DNA from: an uncultured Veillonellaceae bacterium
Lineage (GTDB): Bacteria; Bacillota; Negativicutes; Veillonellales; Megasphaeraceae
NCBI GenBank assembly: GCA_900546795.1
Contig: UREG01000021.1
Span: 1-26,124, forward strand
Direction of reading: 5' to 3'
Length of the DNA: 26,124 nt
Of this stretch, positions 1 through 7,821 are shown in pieces. Position 1 is the first letter of the stretch, and every line of letters starts with the position of its first letter. The position numbers were made by a program, and so were the translations under genes. A model generated the notes under the pieces. The model searched no databases. It worked only from the letters and a program-made list of their open reading frames with translations, and was not told the origin of the DNA.

Positions 1-2
1 GG

Positions 3-1328
3 AACAACGATAATGAGCTTCTCGAAGCTCAAAAGGCTGAAAATTTCAAAAATTTATATGTGGCGGAAAACTACAGCGGCGACAATGGCCAGCTGCATAT
101 GAATGTCGTCTTGGGCAAAGACGATTCTGCAACTGATAAAATGATCGTCGGCGGTGACACTTCAGGCACAACCTATATCAATTTTAAAAATATCGGTGGT
201 AGTGGCGCACAGACCGCTCAGGGTATCAAGGTCATTGAAGTTCTCGGGAATTCTGATGGTAATTTCATCAAGTCTAATCCCCTGGTCGGTGGCTTATATG
301 AATATTCACTCGTCAAAGGCGGCAATCAAGGTACTGAAAGTGATTGGTACTTAACATCCTATGCGCCTACTACTGCCCCTGTCTATCGTCCTGAAACAGG
401 TTCATATCTGGGAAACATGGCCTTAGCCGGTTCTATGTTCGATCTCCGCCTTTATGATCGTGAAACGCATCTGCAGCATCAAAACAATCAGGAAGATGGC
501 CCTAATATCTGGATCATAAACAGCTATACCCGTACGAAACAGGATTTCAGCAACGATCAGATCCACGGTAATGCCAATCTATACAAACTGCGCATGGGCA
601 CTGATCTTTATAATGAAGTCAATGATAAAGGTGAACAGCAGCTGTTCGGCATAATGGCAGCTTATGGCAATGGCAGCCAGACGACTTCAGCCAGTTTCGC
701 CAACCGTGATTCCAAAGGTTCTGTCGATGGATTTTTATTAGGTGTCTATGGCAGCTGGTTTGAAAACGCACATGACAGAAGCGGCTGGTATGCTGATACC
801 TGGTTCCAATATGGCTGGTTTGATAACGAAGTCAATGGTGCCGGACTAAGCAAAGAAAGCTATGATACCAACGGCTGGGGACTTTCGGCAGAAATCGGTA
901 AATCCATAAATTACAAAGAAACAGATCGGCGTACTTATTCTTGGCAGCCTAAGCTTCAGCTTACCTATACCAAGCTTAATAATGATACGTATACTGAAAA
1001 TAATGGCAGTACTATCGCTTTTGGCAATGAAGCCAATCTTCAAACACGTTTGGGACTGCGTTGGTTAAGTGAACAGAATACAGCTTCGACAAAAAAAGAT
1101 TCTTTCTTTGCCGAGGTAAACTGGCTCCACAATTCTAATAATTACACTATTTCTTCTCTTGGTGACAGTATTTCTCAAGACGGTAACAAAAATCTTGGCG
1201 AACTTCGTCTCGGTTATGAAAAAGAATTCAATAAAGACTGGTTCATCTCTGCTGATCTCAGCGGACGTTTTGGCAGTAATTCTTACAGTTCTTTCCAAGG
1301 TATGCTGTCTTTGGAGTATCTATTCTAA
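3..1328 (+). CDS. Autotransporter, C-terminal part: end of passenger plus beta-barrel (5' truncated by window)
   Basis: The reading frame is open from the first bases of the window, so the real start lies upstream; an internal GTG at 60 is not a credible start. Residues before about 130 resemble the end of a pertactin/AIDA-type passenger, with short beta-strand repeats such as the NYSGDNGQLHMNVVLG stretch followed by a DKMIVGG step. The remaining ~290 residues alternate hydrophobic and polar residues, are rich in Tyr, Trp, Gly and Asn, contain no cysteine, and end in LEYLF. A terminal aromatic residue is the usual signal for beta-barrel insertion by the BAM complex. Known role of the family: type Va secretion, in which the barrel sits in the outer membrane and the passenger is displayed as an adhesin or enzyme. 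The passenger function cannot be judged from this fragment. Its presence is the main sign that the host is diderm. Confidence 0.88.
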   Translation, partial: NNDNELLEAQKAENFKNLYVAENYSGDNGQLHMNVVLGKDDSATDKMIVGGDTSGTTYINFKNIGGSGAQTAQGIKVIEVLGNSDGNFIKSNPLVGGLYEYSLVKGGNQGTESDWYLTSYAPTTAPVYRPETGSYLGNMALAGSMFDLRLYDRETHLQHQNNQEDGPNIWIINSYTRTKQDFSNDQIHGNANLYKLRMGTDLYNEVNDKGEQQLFGIMAAYGNGSQTTSASFANRDSKGSVDGFLLGVYGSWFENAHDRSGWYADTWFQYGWFDNEVNGAGLSKESYDTNGWGLSAEIGKSINYKETDRRTYSWQPKLQLTYTKLNNDTYTENNGSTIAFGNEANLQTRLGLRWLSEQNTASTKKDSFFAEVNWLHNSNNYTISSLGDSISQDGNKNLGELRLGYEKEFNKDWFISADLSGRFGSNSYSSFQGMLSLEYLF

Positions 1329-1366
1329 AAAGAAAAACTCCCGGTTTTCCGGGAGTTTTTCTTTTT
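1327..1366. terminator. Bidirectional intrinsic terminator between autotransporter and MATE gene
   Basis: An 18-bp perfect stem (1327-1344 with 1349-1366) closes a TTTT loop. The GC core is CTCCCGG/CCGGGAG, and A-rich and T-rich flanks supply a U-tract in both directions. It overlaps the stop codons of the two convergent genes, so it should end both transcripts. Confidence 0.9.
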
Positions 1367-2723
1367 AGCCGTTTATACCAGCATGCTGTTTATATGAATC
1401 CTCCAGCAGCCTGATGAAATAATGATAACTCGCAAAGAGAAATAACGACGAACCCAGCCAGGCAATCGGACTGGCGTAACAAATGCCGCTGTAACCAAAA
1501 TATTCGGTCAGATATACTGCGGCAGAAGTACGCAGTATCAGCTCTACGATACCGCTGAACATAGGTATCATCGCAATACCCATACCCTGTACGGCATTAC
1601 GATAGATAAAAATCTGACTGAGGAAAAAATAAAACGGCACGCTGAGATGCAGATACTGCTGCGCCTGCGATAAAACCTGTTCATTAGCTTCGCTGATAAA
1701 AATACTGATCATTTCGCGGCCGAAGAAATACATAATAACAGCGGCAAATAAACTAAAACACAGAGCCAGCAACGAACATTTTTTTACACCCTCGCGGATC
1801 CTGTCAAACCGATGAGCGCCAAAATTCTGCGCGCTGAAAACCGCCATCGACAAGCCAAAAGAAATCATCGGCTGCAAGGCCAGCTGTTCGATCCGCATTG
1901 CGGAAGTGAAAGCTGCGATCGTAGTCGGACCGAACTTATTACAAACAGCCTGAATGAAAATCATACCAAGCCCCAACACTGAAAACTGCACCGCCATTGG
2001 CAGGCCCATACGCAGATGCTCCCAGGCAAAATTCCAATCAAAATGCCAGTCCTGCTTTTGCAGACGCAGGATCGGAAATTTTTTGACAATATAAACAATA
2101 CACAGCAGCGCGGAAAAGCCCTGCGCAATAACCAACGCTACTGCTGAACCAGGCACGCCCCAGCCGAACTGAATAATAAACAGCAGCGCCAGAAAAATAT
2201 TCAGGATCGTTGCGATAATCAAAAAATATAACGGTGTTTTACTGTCGCCCAGAGAACGCAAAATGCCTGCCAGAAGATTATATCCCATCATGGCGATAAT
2301 ACCATGACTGATGATCAAAACATAACTTTTAGCATCTTCAAACAGCTCCTCAGGAACGTTCATCGCCGCTAAAGCCGGATCAAGGGCAAATGTTGCTATA
2401 AGCATCATTATCAAAACAAAAAACAAACTCAGCATCGTGCTCATCGCCACACTGCGGCGCACACCGTCAAGATCACCGGCGCCGTACCGCTGGCCCGTAA
2501 CCACCGTGAACCCATTAGACAAACCCATCGTCAGCACAACCAGCATCATGAACAGAGGCGCTGTAGCCCCAACTGCCGCCAGTGCGTTGACCCCTATCGT
2601 CCGTCCTACAATAATGATATCTGCTATATTATATAATTGCTGAAAGACATTACCGATCAAAAGCGGTACCATAAAAGGAAGGATCAGCTTCAGCGGATCT
2701 CCCTCTGTCATATTCCTTACCAT
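1365..2723 (-). CDS. MATE family multidrug/sodium antiporter
   Basis: The 452-residue integral membrane protein matches the usual length and about 12 hydrophobic segments of MATE exporters. The N-terminal signature is clear: a TEGDPLKLILPFMVPLLIG start followed by LYNIADIIIVGR and a Gly/Ala-rich second helix. The family expels cationic drugs or metabolites in exchange for Na+ or H+ at the cytoplasmic membrane. I chose the ATG at 2723 because a GGGTGG Shine-Dalgarno-like stretch sits about 9 bases upstream; a TTG five codons earlier would bury that site. It is a single-gene unit, convergent with the autotransporter and closed by a shared terminator. A sigma-70 promoter and a perfect palindrome immediately upstream suggest control by a TetR-like repressor, but no such gene lies in the window. 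The substrate cannot be deduced. Confidence 0.93.
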   Translation of the reverse strand: MVRNMTEGDPLKLILPFMVPLLIGNVFQQLYNIADIIIVGRTIGVNALAAVGATAPLFMMLVVLTMGLSNGFTVVTGQRYGAGDLDGVRRSVAMSTMLSLFFVLIMMLIATFALDPALAAMNVPEELFEDAKSYVLIISHGIIAMMGYNLLAGILRSLGDSKTPLYFLIIATILNIFLALLFIIQFGWGVPGSAVALVIAQGFSALLCIVYIVKKFPILRLQKQDWHFDWNFAWEHLRMGLPMAVQFSVLGLGMIFIQAVCNKFGPTTIAAFTSAMRIEQLALQPMISFGLSMAVFSAQNFGAHRFDRIREGVKKCSLLALCFSLFAAVIMYFFGREMISIFISEANEQVLSQAQQYLHLSVPFYFFLSQIFIYRNAVQGMGIAMIPMFSGIVELILRTSAAVYLTEYFGYSGICYASPIAWLGSSLFLFASYHYFIRLLEDSYKQHAGING

Positions 2724-2745
2724 AAAAACACCACCCAACCATTTC

Positions 2746-2761
2746 CTGACTGATCAGTCAG
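2746..2761. promoter_or_regulatory. Perfect 16-bp palindromic operator at the MATE gene start site
   Basis: The sequence CTGACTGATCAGTCAG is a perfect palindrome. It starts about 7 bases downstream of the -10 box of the minus-strand MATE promoter, so it covers the expected transcription start, and it ends 23 bases before the ATG. The symmetry and placement are typical of TetR-family operators in front of efflux pumps. The regulator itself is not visible here. Confidence 0.7.
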
Positions 2762-2767
2762 AACTTA

Positions 2768-2796
2768 ATTTTAACATTTATTTCAAATATTTGCAA
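2768..2796 (-). promoter_or_regulatory. Sigma-70 promoter of the MATE gene
   Basis: On the minus strand TTGCAA (2791-2796) is followed after exactly 17 bases by TAAAAT (2768-2773). Both boxes are close to consensus and the spacing is ideal. The palindrome 2746-2761 sits at the expected start point. Confidence 0.7.
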
Positions 2797-2904
2797 TTCA
2801 TCTTCAGGATGAATTCACAAATAAATCAAATCTCTTTTTTTACTGATTCAAATATCTTAACAAGACAAATTTTTTTCTGTCAATTCACTGCCTCTTCAAA
2901 CAAT

Positions 2905-2931
2905 AAAAAAGGACGCCGCAGCGTCCTTTTT
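2905..2931 (-). terminator. Intrinsic terminator of the PHP-FAH operon
   Basis: The stem GGACGC/GCGTCC (2911-2916 with 2921-2926) closes the loop CGCA and is extended by A/T pairs into a T-run on the minus strand. It lies 8 bases beyond the FAH-family stop codon. Confidence 0.88.
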
Positions 2932-2938
2932 ATTTATT

Positions 2939-3700
2939 TCAGTATCCTTTTACCACTTCATTACGCAGCTTGCCGATACCCTCGATCTCTACGACAACTT
3001 CATCTCCAGGCAGCATTGGACCGCAACCCATAGGCGTACCGGTCAGAATCAGATCGCCGGCATCCAGTGTCATACTTTGCGAAATATAGCTTAATATCTC
3101 ATAGGGATTATATACCATGTCGCTGGTGCGCCCATTCTGCTTAAGCTGTCCGTTCAAATACAATTTGATCGACAGATCTGTAGGATCAAGATCAGTTTCC
3201 AGCCAGGGCCCCAATGGGCAAAAAGTATCAAAAGATTTACTGCGCAGCCACTGTACGTCCGACAACTGCAGATCCCGTGCTGTAACATCATTAGCGCAGG
3301 TATACCCTAAAATATAATCCGGCACATCTTCCGGAGCTACGTCTTTCATCCGCTTTTTGATAACAACGCCTAACTCAGCCTCATAAACTACCTCATGGCT
3401 CTGACGCGGATAAATGATTTTGCCGTCGTTACCGATAACAGTATGCGCAGCTTTAGTAAAAAGCGCAGGCTCCTTAGGTACGTCCACATGAAATTCTCTT
3501 GCATGGTCACGATAATTGAAACCGACACAAATAATCTGCTTCGGCACACATGGAGCCAAAAGTTTAGCGCCAGCCAAAGGAAAAACCTCATCTGTCATCC
3601 GCCAATAAGTATCAATACTGCCATAGACAGCGCGGATCACATCACCGTCGATAAAACCAATCCTGGCACGGCCCTGTTCTTCAAAACGTACGCATCTCAT
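2939..3700 (-). CDS. Fumarylacetoacetate hydrolase (FAH) family protein
   Basis: The 253-residue protein has the family layout of a short N-terminal domain followed by the FAH catalytic fold. The CVGFNYRDHA stretch (residues 58-67) is the classic entry motif. The likely Mg2+/Mn2+ ligands are E107 and E109 in YEAELGVVI and D138 in CANDVTARD. KSFDTFCPLGP (155-165) and LILTGTPMG near the C terminus complete the signature. Family members hydrolyse or isomerise C-C bonds in acylpyruvates and related 2-oxo acids (acylpyruvase, 2-hydroxyhepta-2,4-diene-1,7-dioate isomerase, oxaloacetate tautomerase/decarboxylase); the substrate here is not decidable. It is the second gene of an operon, starting 5 bases after the stop of the PHP phosphatase gene. 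No aromatic-degradation genes accompany it, which favours a housekeeping or metabolite-repair role. Confidence 0.9.
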   Translation of the reverse strand: MRCVRFEEQGRARIGFIDGDVIRAVYGSIDTYWRMTDEVFPLAGAKLLAPCVPKQIICVGFNYRDHAREFHVDVPKEPALFTKAAHTVIGNDGKIIYPRQSHEVVYEAELGVVIKKRMKDVAPEDVPDYILGYTCANDVTARDLQLSDVQWLRSKSFDTFCPLGPWLETDLDPTDLSIKLYLNGQLKQNGRTSDMVYNPYEILSYISQSMTLDAGDLILTGTPMGCGPMLPGDEVVVEIEGIGKLRNEVVKGY

Positions 3701-3705
3701 AAATT

Positions 3706-4482
3706 TTAACTCCTCATCTTCCGCATCTTGCGTTCTCTAAAATATACAGGCTCCAGGCCTACCTCATCTGCTAAACTAAGCGCTTCTCTCATGCGGCGCC
3801 CTACATGCTCTTTATAATGTGCATCGCTGCCGATCACCGCATATTTACCTCCCAGCTGTGCATAACGTCTGTACACCGCCAGTAATGCAGCCATAGCTCC
3901 AGCATCATCCAACCGGCGGGGATTGATCTCCAGTGGTTTTTCTTTTGCTATCAGCAGCTTAAAAACCTGATCAAAAAGTTCCGGCGCTTCTCCCAGAATC
4001 AGTTCTTTATCTACGTAAGGCATATACCGGCACATATAATCAATATGGGCAAAAGCGTCAAAATTATTATGCCGCTCCAAATTAGCCAGTGTATCTATCA
4101 GAAATTCACGTACAGCTTCAACTTTTGCCAGCCCTTCATAACAGCGTTCTTCATACAGATCGCGGCCATTAATGCAATGCATGGATGCCAGCACATAGTC
4201 AAAGGGATATTTCCCAGCCAAAGCTTCATCTGCAGCTGTTGTCTGCTTCTGCATTCCGATCTCGATTCCCAAAAGCACTTTGTCACTGCGATAAGGGCCA
4301 AACCGTTCAAAATATTCGTCTACATCAAACATAAATGCACTCGGATTCGTCGGGTAATCATCGTCCCAGTGCTCAGTGATAACGATGCCAATATTCTGCT
4401 GCTTTGCCGCAGCGACGGCCTCGGCAATTTTCATATGACTATCGCAGGAATAATCACAATGCATATGTGTGTCAAAAATCAT
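3706..4482 (-). CDS. PHP-domain phosphoesterase, histidinol-phosphatase (HisJ) type
   Basis: The ATG at 4482 gives a 258-residue protein beginning MIFDTHMHCDYS, so the first PHP metal-binding motif HxH falls at residues 6 and 8, as expected for a true start. A GAAAGGATGG site lies upstream. The TTG 18 codons further upstream falls inside the promoter and is not credible. Further PHP motifs follow in order: TEHWD, LLGIEIGMQ, SMHCINGRDLYEE, FAHIDY, EINPRRL and GSDAHYKEHVGRRM. Together they form the trinuclear metal site of the family. HisJ dephosphorylates L-histidinol phosphate in histidine synthesis (EC 3.1.3.15), but many PHP proteins with this layout act on other phosphoesters. No other his gene is nearby, so the substrate is inference. 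It is the first gene of a two-gene operon with the FAH-family gene. Confidence 0.85.
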   Translation of the reverse strand: MIFDTHMHCDYSCDSHMKIAEAVAAAKQQNIGIVITEHWDDDYPTNPSAFMFDVDEYFERFGPYRSDKVLLGIEIGMQKQTTAADEALAGKYPFDYVLASMHCINGRDLYEERCYEGLAKVEAVREFLIDTLANLERHNNFDAFAHIDYMCRYMPYVDKELILGEAPELFDQVFKLLIAKEKPLEINPRRLDDAGAMAALLAVYRRYAQLGGKYAVIGSDAHYKEHVGRRMREALSLADEVGLEPVYFRERKMRKMRS

Positions 4483-4508
4483 ATTCTGGCCATCCTTTCG
4501 TAGTTTAT

Positions 4509-4536
4509 ATTGTATCAAATAGGCTTGAAAAAGCAA
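4509..4536 (-). promoter_or_regulatory. Promoter of the PHP-FAH operon
   Basis: On the minus strand TTGCTT (4531-4536) and TACAAT (4509-4514) are separated by 16 bases. Transcription would start about 20 bases before the ATG at 4482, leaving a short leader. Confidence 0.6.
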
Positions 4537-4583
4537 CTAGAAAAACTATTTAAAACTATTTTTCACAATATTTAACCGGTATT

Positions 4584-4625
4584 AAAAAACTCCTTAACAG
4601 AAAAAATTCTGTTAAGGAGTTTTTT
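4584..4625 (-). terminator. Strong intrinsic terminator of the lipoprotein gene
   Basis: A perfect 19-bp stem (4584-4602 with 4607-4625) closes an AAAA loop and has a T6 run in both directions. It abuts the lipoprotein stop codon and insulates the downstream PHP operon promoter. Confidence 0.93.
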
Positions 4626-4626
4626 A

Positions 4627-5181
4627 TCAACGTTTTTTAAAATCAATCATTTTACCATTTAAATCAAATTCTGCGCTGTATGCTTCTCTGTCGCTCTCTG
4701 CATCCATCATGACGGTCCAATCGCCTTTCCAAAAACGATACACTAACGATTCTTTGACTTTTACATCTTTTTTATCACTTACTTTTTCCTGGAAAGCTTT
4801 ATACATCTCAGGAATTTTGTCCATATTTAATGCTTGCAAAGCGATCAGATTATCTTCCATATTACCGCTGCCGGTAATCTTTACAGCAGATGGGCCGCTC
4901 CAGCTTCCGTTGCGGTATTCATAATGATCGACATCTTCTTTGGTTCCTGGTTTAAGGATATTGATAGAAATAAAATTACCGCCGTAATCTTTTCCTGAAA
5001 CAATCGTAATATCCTGAAATACCTTAAGCTCCTGTCCTTTTAAACCATCTTTATTCTGCAGCTCGCCCATAATTTTCCCGATAGCGCCGGGCTCAGTGAA
5101 AACACTTTTACTGCTGCCACCACAGGCAGTCATGAGCATTGCAAAAATCAACATGGAAATAACTAACAATAATTTTTTCAT
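4627..5181 (-). CDS. Small secreted lipoprotein of unknown function
   Basis: I do not recognise this 184-residue protein. It starts at an ATG with a good AAAGGAGC site. Its signal peptide (two lysines, then a hydrophobic stretch) ends in the lipobox LMTAC, so C20 should be lipidated and the protein anchored to a membrane. The mature part is soluble, charged and cysteine-free, with no obvious enzyme motif. From about residue 35 it runs as a mixed alpha/beta sequence with several aromatic-rich strands (DHYEYRNGSWSG, VYRFWKGDWTVMMD), as in small ligand-binding or stress lipoproteins. The gene stands alone between its own promoter and a strong terminator, and its leader carries a long inverted repeat. 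The role is unknown. Confidence 0.85.
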   Translation of the reverse strand: MKKLLLVISMLIFAMLMTACGGSSKSVFTEPGAIGKIMGELQNKDGLKGQELKVFQDITIVSGKDYGGNFISINILKPGTKEDVDHYEYRNGSWSGPSAVKITGSGNMEDNLIALQALNMDKIPEMYKAFQEKVSDKKDVKVKESLVYRFWKGDWTVMMDAESDREAYSAEFDLNGKMIDFKKR

Positions 5182-5207
5182 TAGAATCGCTCCTTTAACC
5201 GAGTTCG

Positions 5208-5264
5208 TCTGAATATTTACAAATAACTGTTAAAGTTTCTCAATCATTTGTAAATATCATCAGA
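5208..5264. repeat. Inverted repeat in the lipoprotein leader
   Basis: The arms ATATTTACAAAT (5213-5224) and ATTTGTAAATAT (5246-5257) are perfectly complementary over 12 bp and separated by 21 bases; the outer TCTGA/TCAGA bases can extend the pairing past a small bulge. The repeat lies between the promoter (5281-5309) and the Shine-Dalgarno site, so it could be an operator pair or an mRNA hairpin. No U-run follows, so it is not a simple terminator. Confidence 0.6.
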
Positions 5265-5280
5265 TGGATAATTTGCAATT

Positions 5281-5309
5281 ATTATAGCATACTTTTATCT
5301 GCACTTCAA
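5281..5309 (-). promoter_or_regulatory. Extended -10 promoter of the lipoprotein gene
   Basis: On the minus strand TTGAAG (5304-5309) is followed after 17 bases by a perfect TATAAT (5281-5286), preceded by the extended -10 TGC. The predicted start leaves a leader of about 90 bases that contains the inverted repeat 5208-5264. Confidence 0.72.
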
Positions 5310-5363
5310 AAATATTTCCGGTTCATAAACATTTGTGAAAATTTATAACGTGATATAAATAAA

Positions 5364-5401
5364 ACTCTTTTGGACCGCTTATTAAAACCGTCCAAAAGAG
5401 T
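5364..5401 (-). terminator. Intrinsic terminator after ychF
   Basis: ACTCTTTTGGAC (5364-5375) pairs perfectly with GTCCAAAAGAGT (5390-5401) around a 14-base loop. On the minus strand it is followed by TTTATTT. It lies 7 bases past the ychF stop codon. Confidence 0.85.
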
Positions 5402-5408
5402 CTGCAAA

Positions 5409-6515
5409 TCAAACGTTAAAACGAAATTCGACTACGTCGCCATCCTGCATCACGTATTCCTTACCTTCAAGCCGAACCAGCCCTTTATCGCGGGCAGCCG
5501 CTTTACTCCCGCACTCAACCAGATCATTATAGGAAACGATTTCCGCACGGATAAAGCCGCGTTCGAAATCTGTATGGATCTTGCCTGCTGCCTGCGGCGC
5601 TTTAGTTCCACGTACGATCGTCCAGGCACGTACTTCTATTTCGCCGGCAGTAATATAGGTCATCAGCCCTAAAAGTTTAAATCCGGCTTTGATCAGGCGG
5701 TCAAGCCCTGCTTCTTCTAATCCGGCCATCGCCAAAAATTCCTGCGCTTCTTCATCCGGCAGTTCGGCGATCTCCGATTCCATCTTCGCCGATACGGTAA
5801 TCACTTCTGCACCCTCACCGGCCGCATACTTTACAACAGCCTGCACATGCGGATTGGCAGATGCGTCGGCAACTTCCTCTTCACTGACATTGGCCACATA
5901 TAAAACAGGCTTCATAGTCAAAAGATGCAGTTCTTTCAAAAATTCCAGCTCATCTTCAGTCAGCCCCAGACGGCGTGCCGGCACTGCCTCGCTGAGTCCT
6001 GCCAAGACTTTATCCAGAACAGCCTTTTCGATTGGCACCTTTTTATCACCAGTCTTTAAAAGCTTCACCAGTCTTTCCTGGCGTTTTTCAACCGATTCCA
6101 TATCTGCCAGGCACAGCTCTGTATTGATGATCTCAATGTCACGCAGAGGATCGATACTGCCCTCGACATGAGTGATATTTCCATCTTCAAAGCAACGTAC
6201 GACCTGTGCAACGGCATCAACCTCACGGATATGCGCCAAAAATTTGTTACCCAGGCCTTCACCCTTAGACGCGCCTTTAACAAGCCCGGCTATATCTACA
6301 AAGCGCATTGCCGCAGGTACGATTTTTTTTGCTTTGACCATTTCTCCCAAAACAGACAAGCGTTTATCAGGCACATCAACAACACCTACATTAGGTTCTA
6401 TAGTACAAAAAGGATAGTTGGCAGCCTCTGCTCCCGCTTTGGTAATAGCATTGAACAGGGTGCTTTTGCCGACATTAGGCAAACCGACTATCCCTACTTC
6501 TAAATTGGTACTCAC
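5409..6515 (-). CDS. ychF: Redox-regulated Obg-family ATPase/GTPase YchF
   Basis: The 368-residue protein has the normal YchF length. The P-loop GLPNVGKST is at residues 11-19, followed by switch-region sequence ANYPFCTIEPNVGVV, the G3-like FVDIAGLVKGASKGEGLGN, a central coiled region (about 130-200), and a C-terminal TGS domain from about 280 (TYITAGEIEVRAWTIVRG, ERGFIRAEIV, YVMQDGDVVEFRFNV). YchF/Ola1 proteins bind ribosomes, prefer ATP and respond to oxidative stress. Translation starts at a GTG with an AAAGGTGG site. The gene lies 20 bases downstream of the broken dapL on the same strand and has its own terminator. In Bacillus and many Firmicutes ychF lies directly upstream of rpsF. Here rpsF is about 10 kb away on the other strand. 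Confidence 0.97.
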   Translation of the reverse strand: MSTNLEVGIVGLPNVGKSTLFNAITKAGAEAANYPFCTIEPNVGVVDVPDKRLSVLGEMVKAKKIVPAAMRFVDIAGLVKGASKGEGLGNKFLAHIREVDAVAQVVRCFEDGNITHVEGSIDPLRDIEIINTELCLADMESVEKRQERLVKLLKTGDKKVPIEKAVLDKVLAGLSEAVPARRLGLTEDELEFLKELHLLTMKPVLYVANVSEEEVADASANPHVQAVVKYAAGEGAEVITVSAKMESEIAELPDEEAQEFLAMAGLEEAGLDRLIKAGFKLLGLMTYITAGEIEVRAWTIVRGTKAPQAAGKIHTDFERGFIRAEIVSYNDLVECGSKAAARDKGLVRLEGKEYVMQDGDVVEFRFNV

Positions 6516-6535
6516 TTAACTATTCCACCTTTATT

Positions 6536-7765
6536 TTAAAATGATAGCCTTTGTATGCGGGCGAGCGCTTCCTGCGTCTGCTCTCTGGACCCAAACGCCG
6601 TCACGCGCAGATACCCTTCGCCGTGCGGGCCGAATCCCGCGCCGGGAGTGGTGACGACATGGGCGTTTTCCAGCAGATAATCAAAAAATTCCCAGCTGGT
6701 CATGCTGCCCGGGGCTTTTACCCAGATATACGGAGCGTTGACGCCGCCGTATACGGTAAGTCCCGCAGCCTGCAGCCCTTCGCGGATGAGCCGGGCATTT
6801 TCCATATATTAGGCTATGTTCGCTTTGTTTTGCGCGGCGCCTTCCGGCGAATACACCGCTTCGGCTGCCCGCTGAATGATATAAGGAACGCCGTTGAATT
6901 TTGTCGTTTGCCGGCGGTTCCACAGGGTTTGCAGCGATACGGTGCATCCGTCTTTTGTATAAACCATGACGGTTTTGGGGACGACGGTATACGCGCAGCG
7001 CGTTCCCGTGAATCCGGCGGTTTTGGAAAACGAACGGAATTCGACGGCGACGTCTTTTGCGCCCGGAATTTCATAAATGCTGTGTACGACGTCCTCTTCG
7101 GTAATATAGGCTTCATATGCAGAATCATAAAGCAGCACCGAACGATTCTCTTTTGCGTATTCTACCCATTTTTGCAGCTCTTCTTTAGGAAGCACCGTTC
7201 CTGTCGGATTGTTTGGGCAGCAAAGATAAATCATATCGGCCCGTTCCTTGGGCAGATCCGGGACAAAGCCGTTTTCTGCCGTGCAGGGAAGATAGATTGC
7301 GTTTTGGAACCGGACGCCGTCAAATTCCCCCGTTCGTCCGGCCATGACGTTCGTGTCCAGATATACCGGATAAACCGGATCGGTGATCGCGAACCGGTTG
7401 TCCGCGCCAAACAGTTCCTGGATATTTCCGACGTCTTGTTTCGATCCGTCGCTGATAAAGACTTCGTCTGCGTCAATTTCGATTCCCCGCGCCAGATAAT
7501 CGTGGGTGCGGATCGCGTCGATCAGAAAATCATAACCCTGTTCCGGCCCATAGCCGCGAAACGTCTCGGCGTTTCCCATTTCCTCCGCCGCCTGATGAAT
7601 GGCGGCAACGACTGCCGGCACAAGCGGGCGGGTTACATCGCCGATACCCAGCCGAATGATCCGGCTCTCGGGATGGGCGGTTTGGAACGCCTCGACTTTA
7701 CGAGCGATCGTTGAAAATAAATAACTCCCCGGTAATTTCAAATACGATTCGTTTACATATGCCAT
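6536..7765 (-). pseudogene. dapL: LL-diaminopimelate aminotransferase, interrupted by one in-frame TAA
   Basis: Reading from the ATG at 7765 (GAGGGGG Shine-Dalgarno) gives 318 residues, then TAA at 6809-6811. The same frame continues through TAT ATG into a further 89 residues, ending at the natural stop 6536. Together they give about 409 codons, the normal DapL length, with no frameshift. Recognisable parts are LGIGDVTRPL near residue 38, ISDGSKQD at 104-111, CCPNNPTG at 182-189, the PLP-binding SFSKTAGFTG with K248, and, after the stop, MENARLIREGL and GAGFGPHGEGYLRVTAFG. DapL makes LL-diaminopimelate from tetrahydrodipicolinate for lysine and peptidoglycan synthesis. The stop probably replaces an aromatic residue before the YMENA motif. 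A tyrosine codon would need only one base change. All catalytic residues precede the stop, but the C-terminal small domain would be lost. A sequencing error or strain polymorphism is an equally good explanation. Confidence 0.9.
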
Positions 7766-7781
7766 ATAGATTCCCCCTCAG

Positions 7782-7817
7782 ATTGTAACATTTTATCCTT
7801 CTATATTACAATGAAAA
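7782..7817 (-). promoter_or_regulatory. Probable dapL promoter with nested repeats
   Basis: On the minus strand TTTTCA (7812-7817) and TAAAAT (7790-7795) are spaced by 16 bases. An inverted repeat ATTGTAA (7782-7788)/TTACAAT (7806-7812) overlaps both boxes, and the word ACATTTTA occurs twice (7788-7795 and again from 7817). This could be an operator; no known binding site is recognised. Confidence 0.4.
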
Positions 7818-7821
7818 CATT

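Noticed and set aside
6536..6805. The 89-residue downstream part of dapL as an independent gene
   Set aside because: It is in the same frame as the upstream part, separated by one stop and one codon, and is simply the C-terminal domain of the aminotransferase; no Shine-Dalgarno site precedes its ATG.
6551..7714. Plus-strand frame of 387 codons opposite dapL
   Set aside because: The minus strand reads as DapL on both sides of the TAA, including the PLP lysine motif. The plus-strand product has no recognisable domain.
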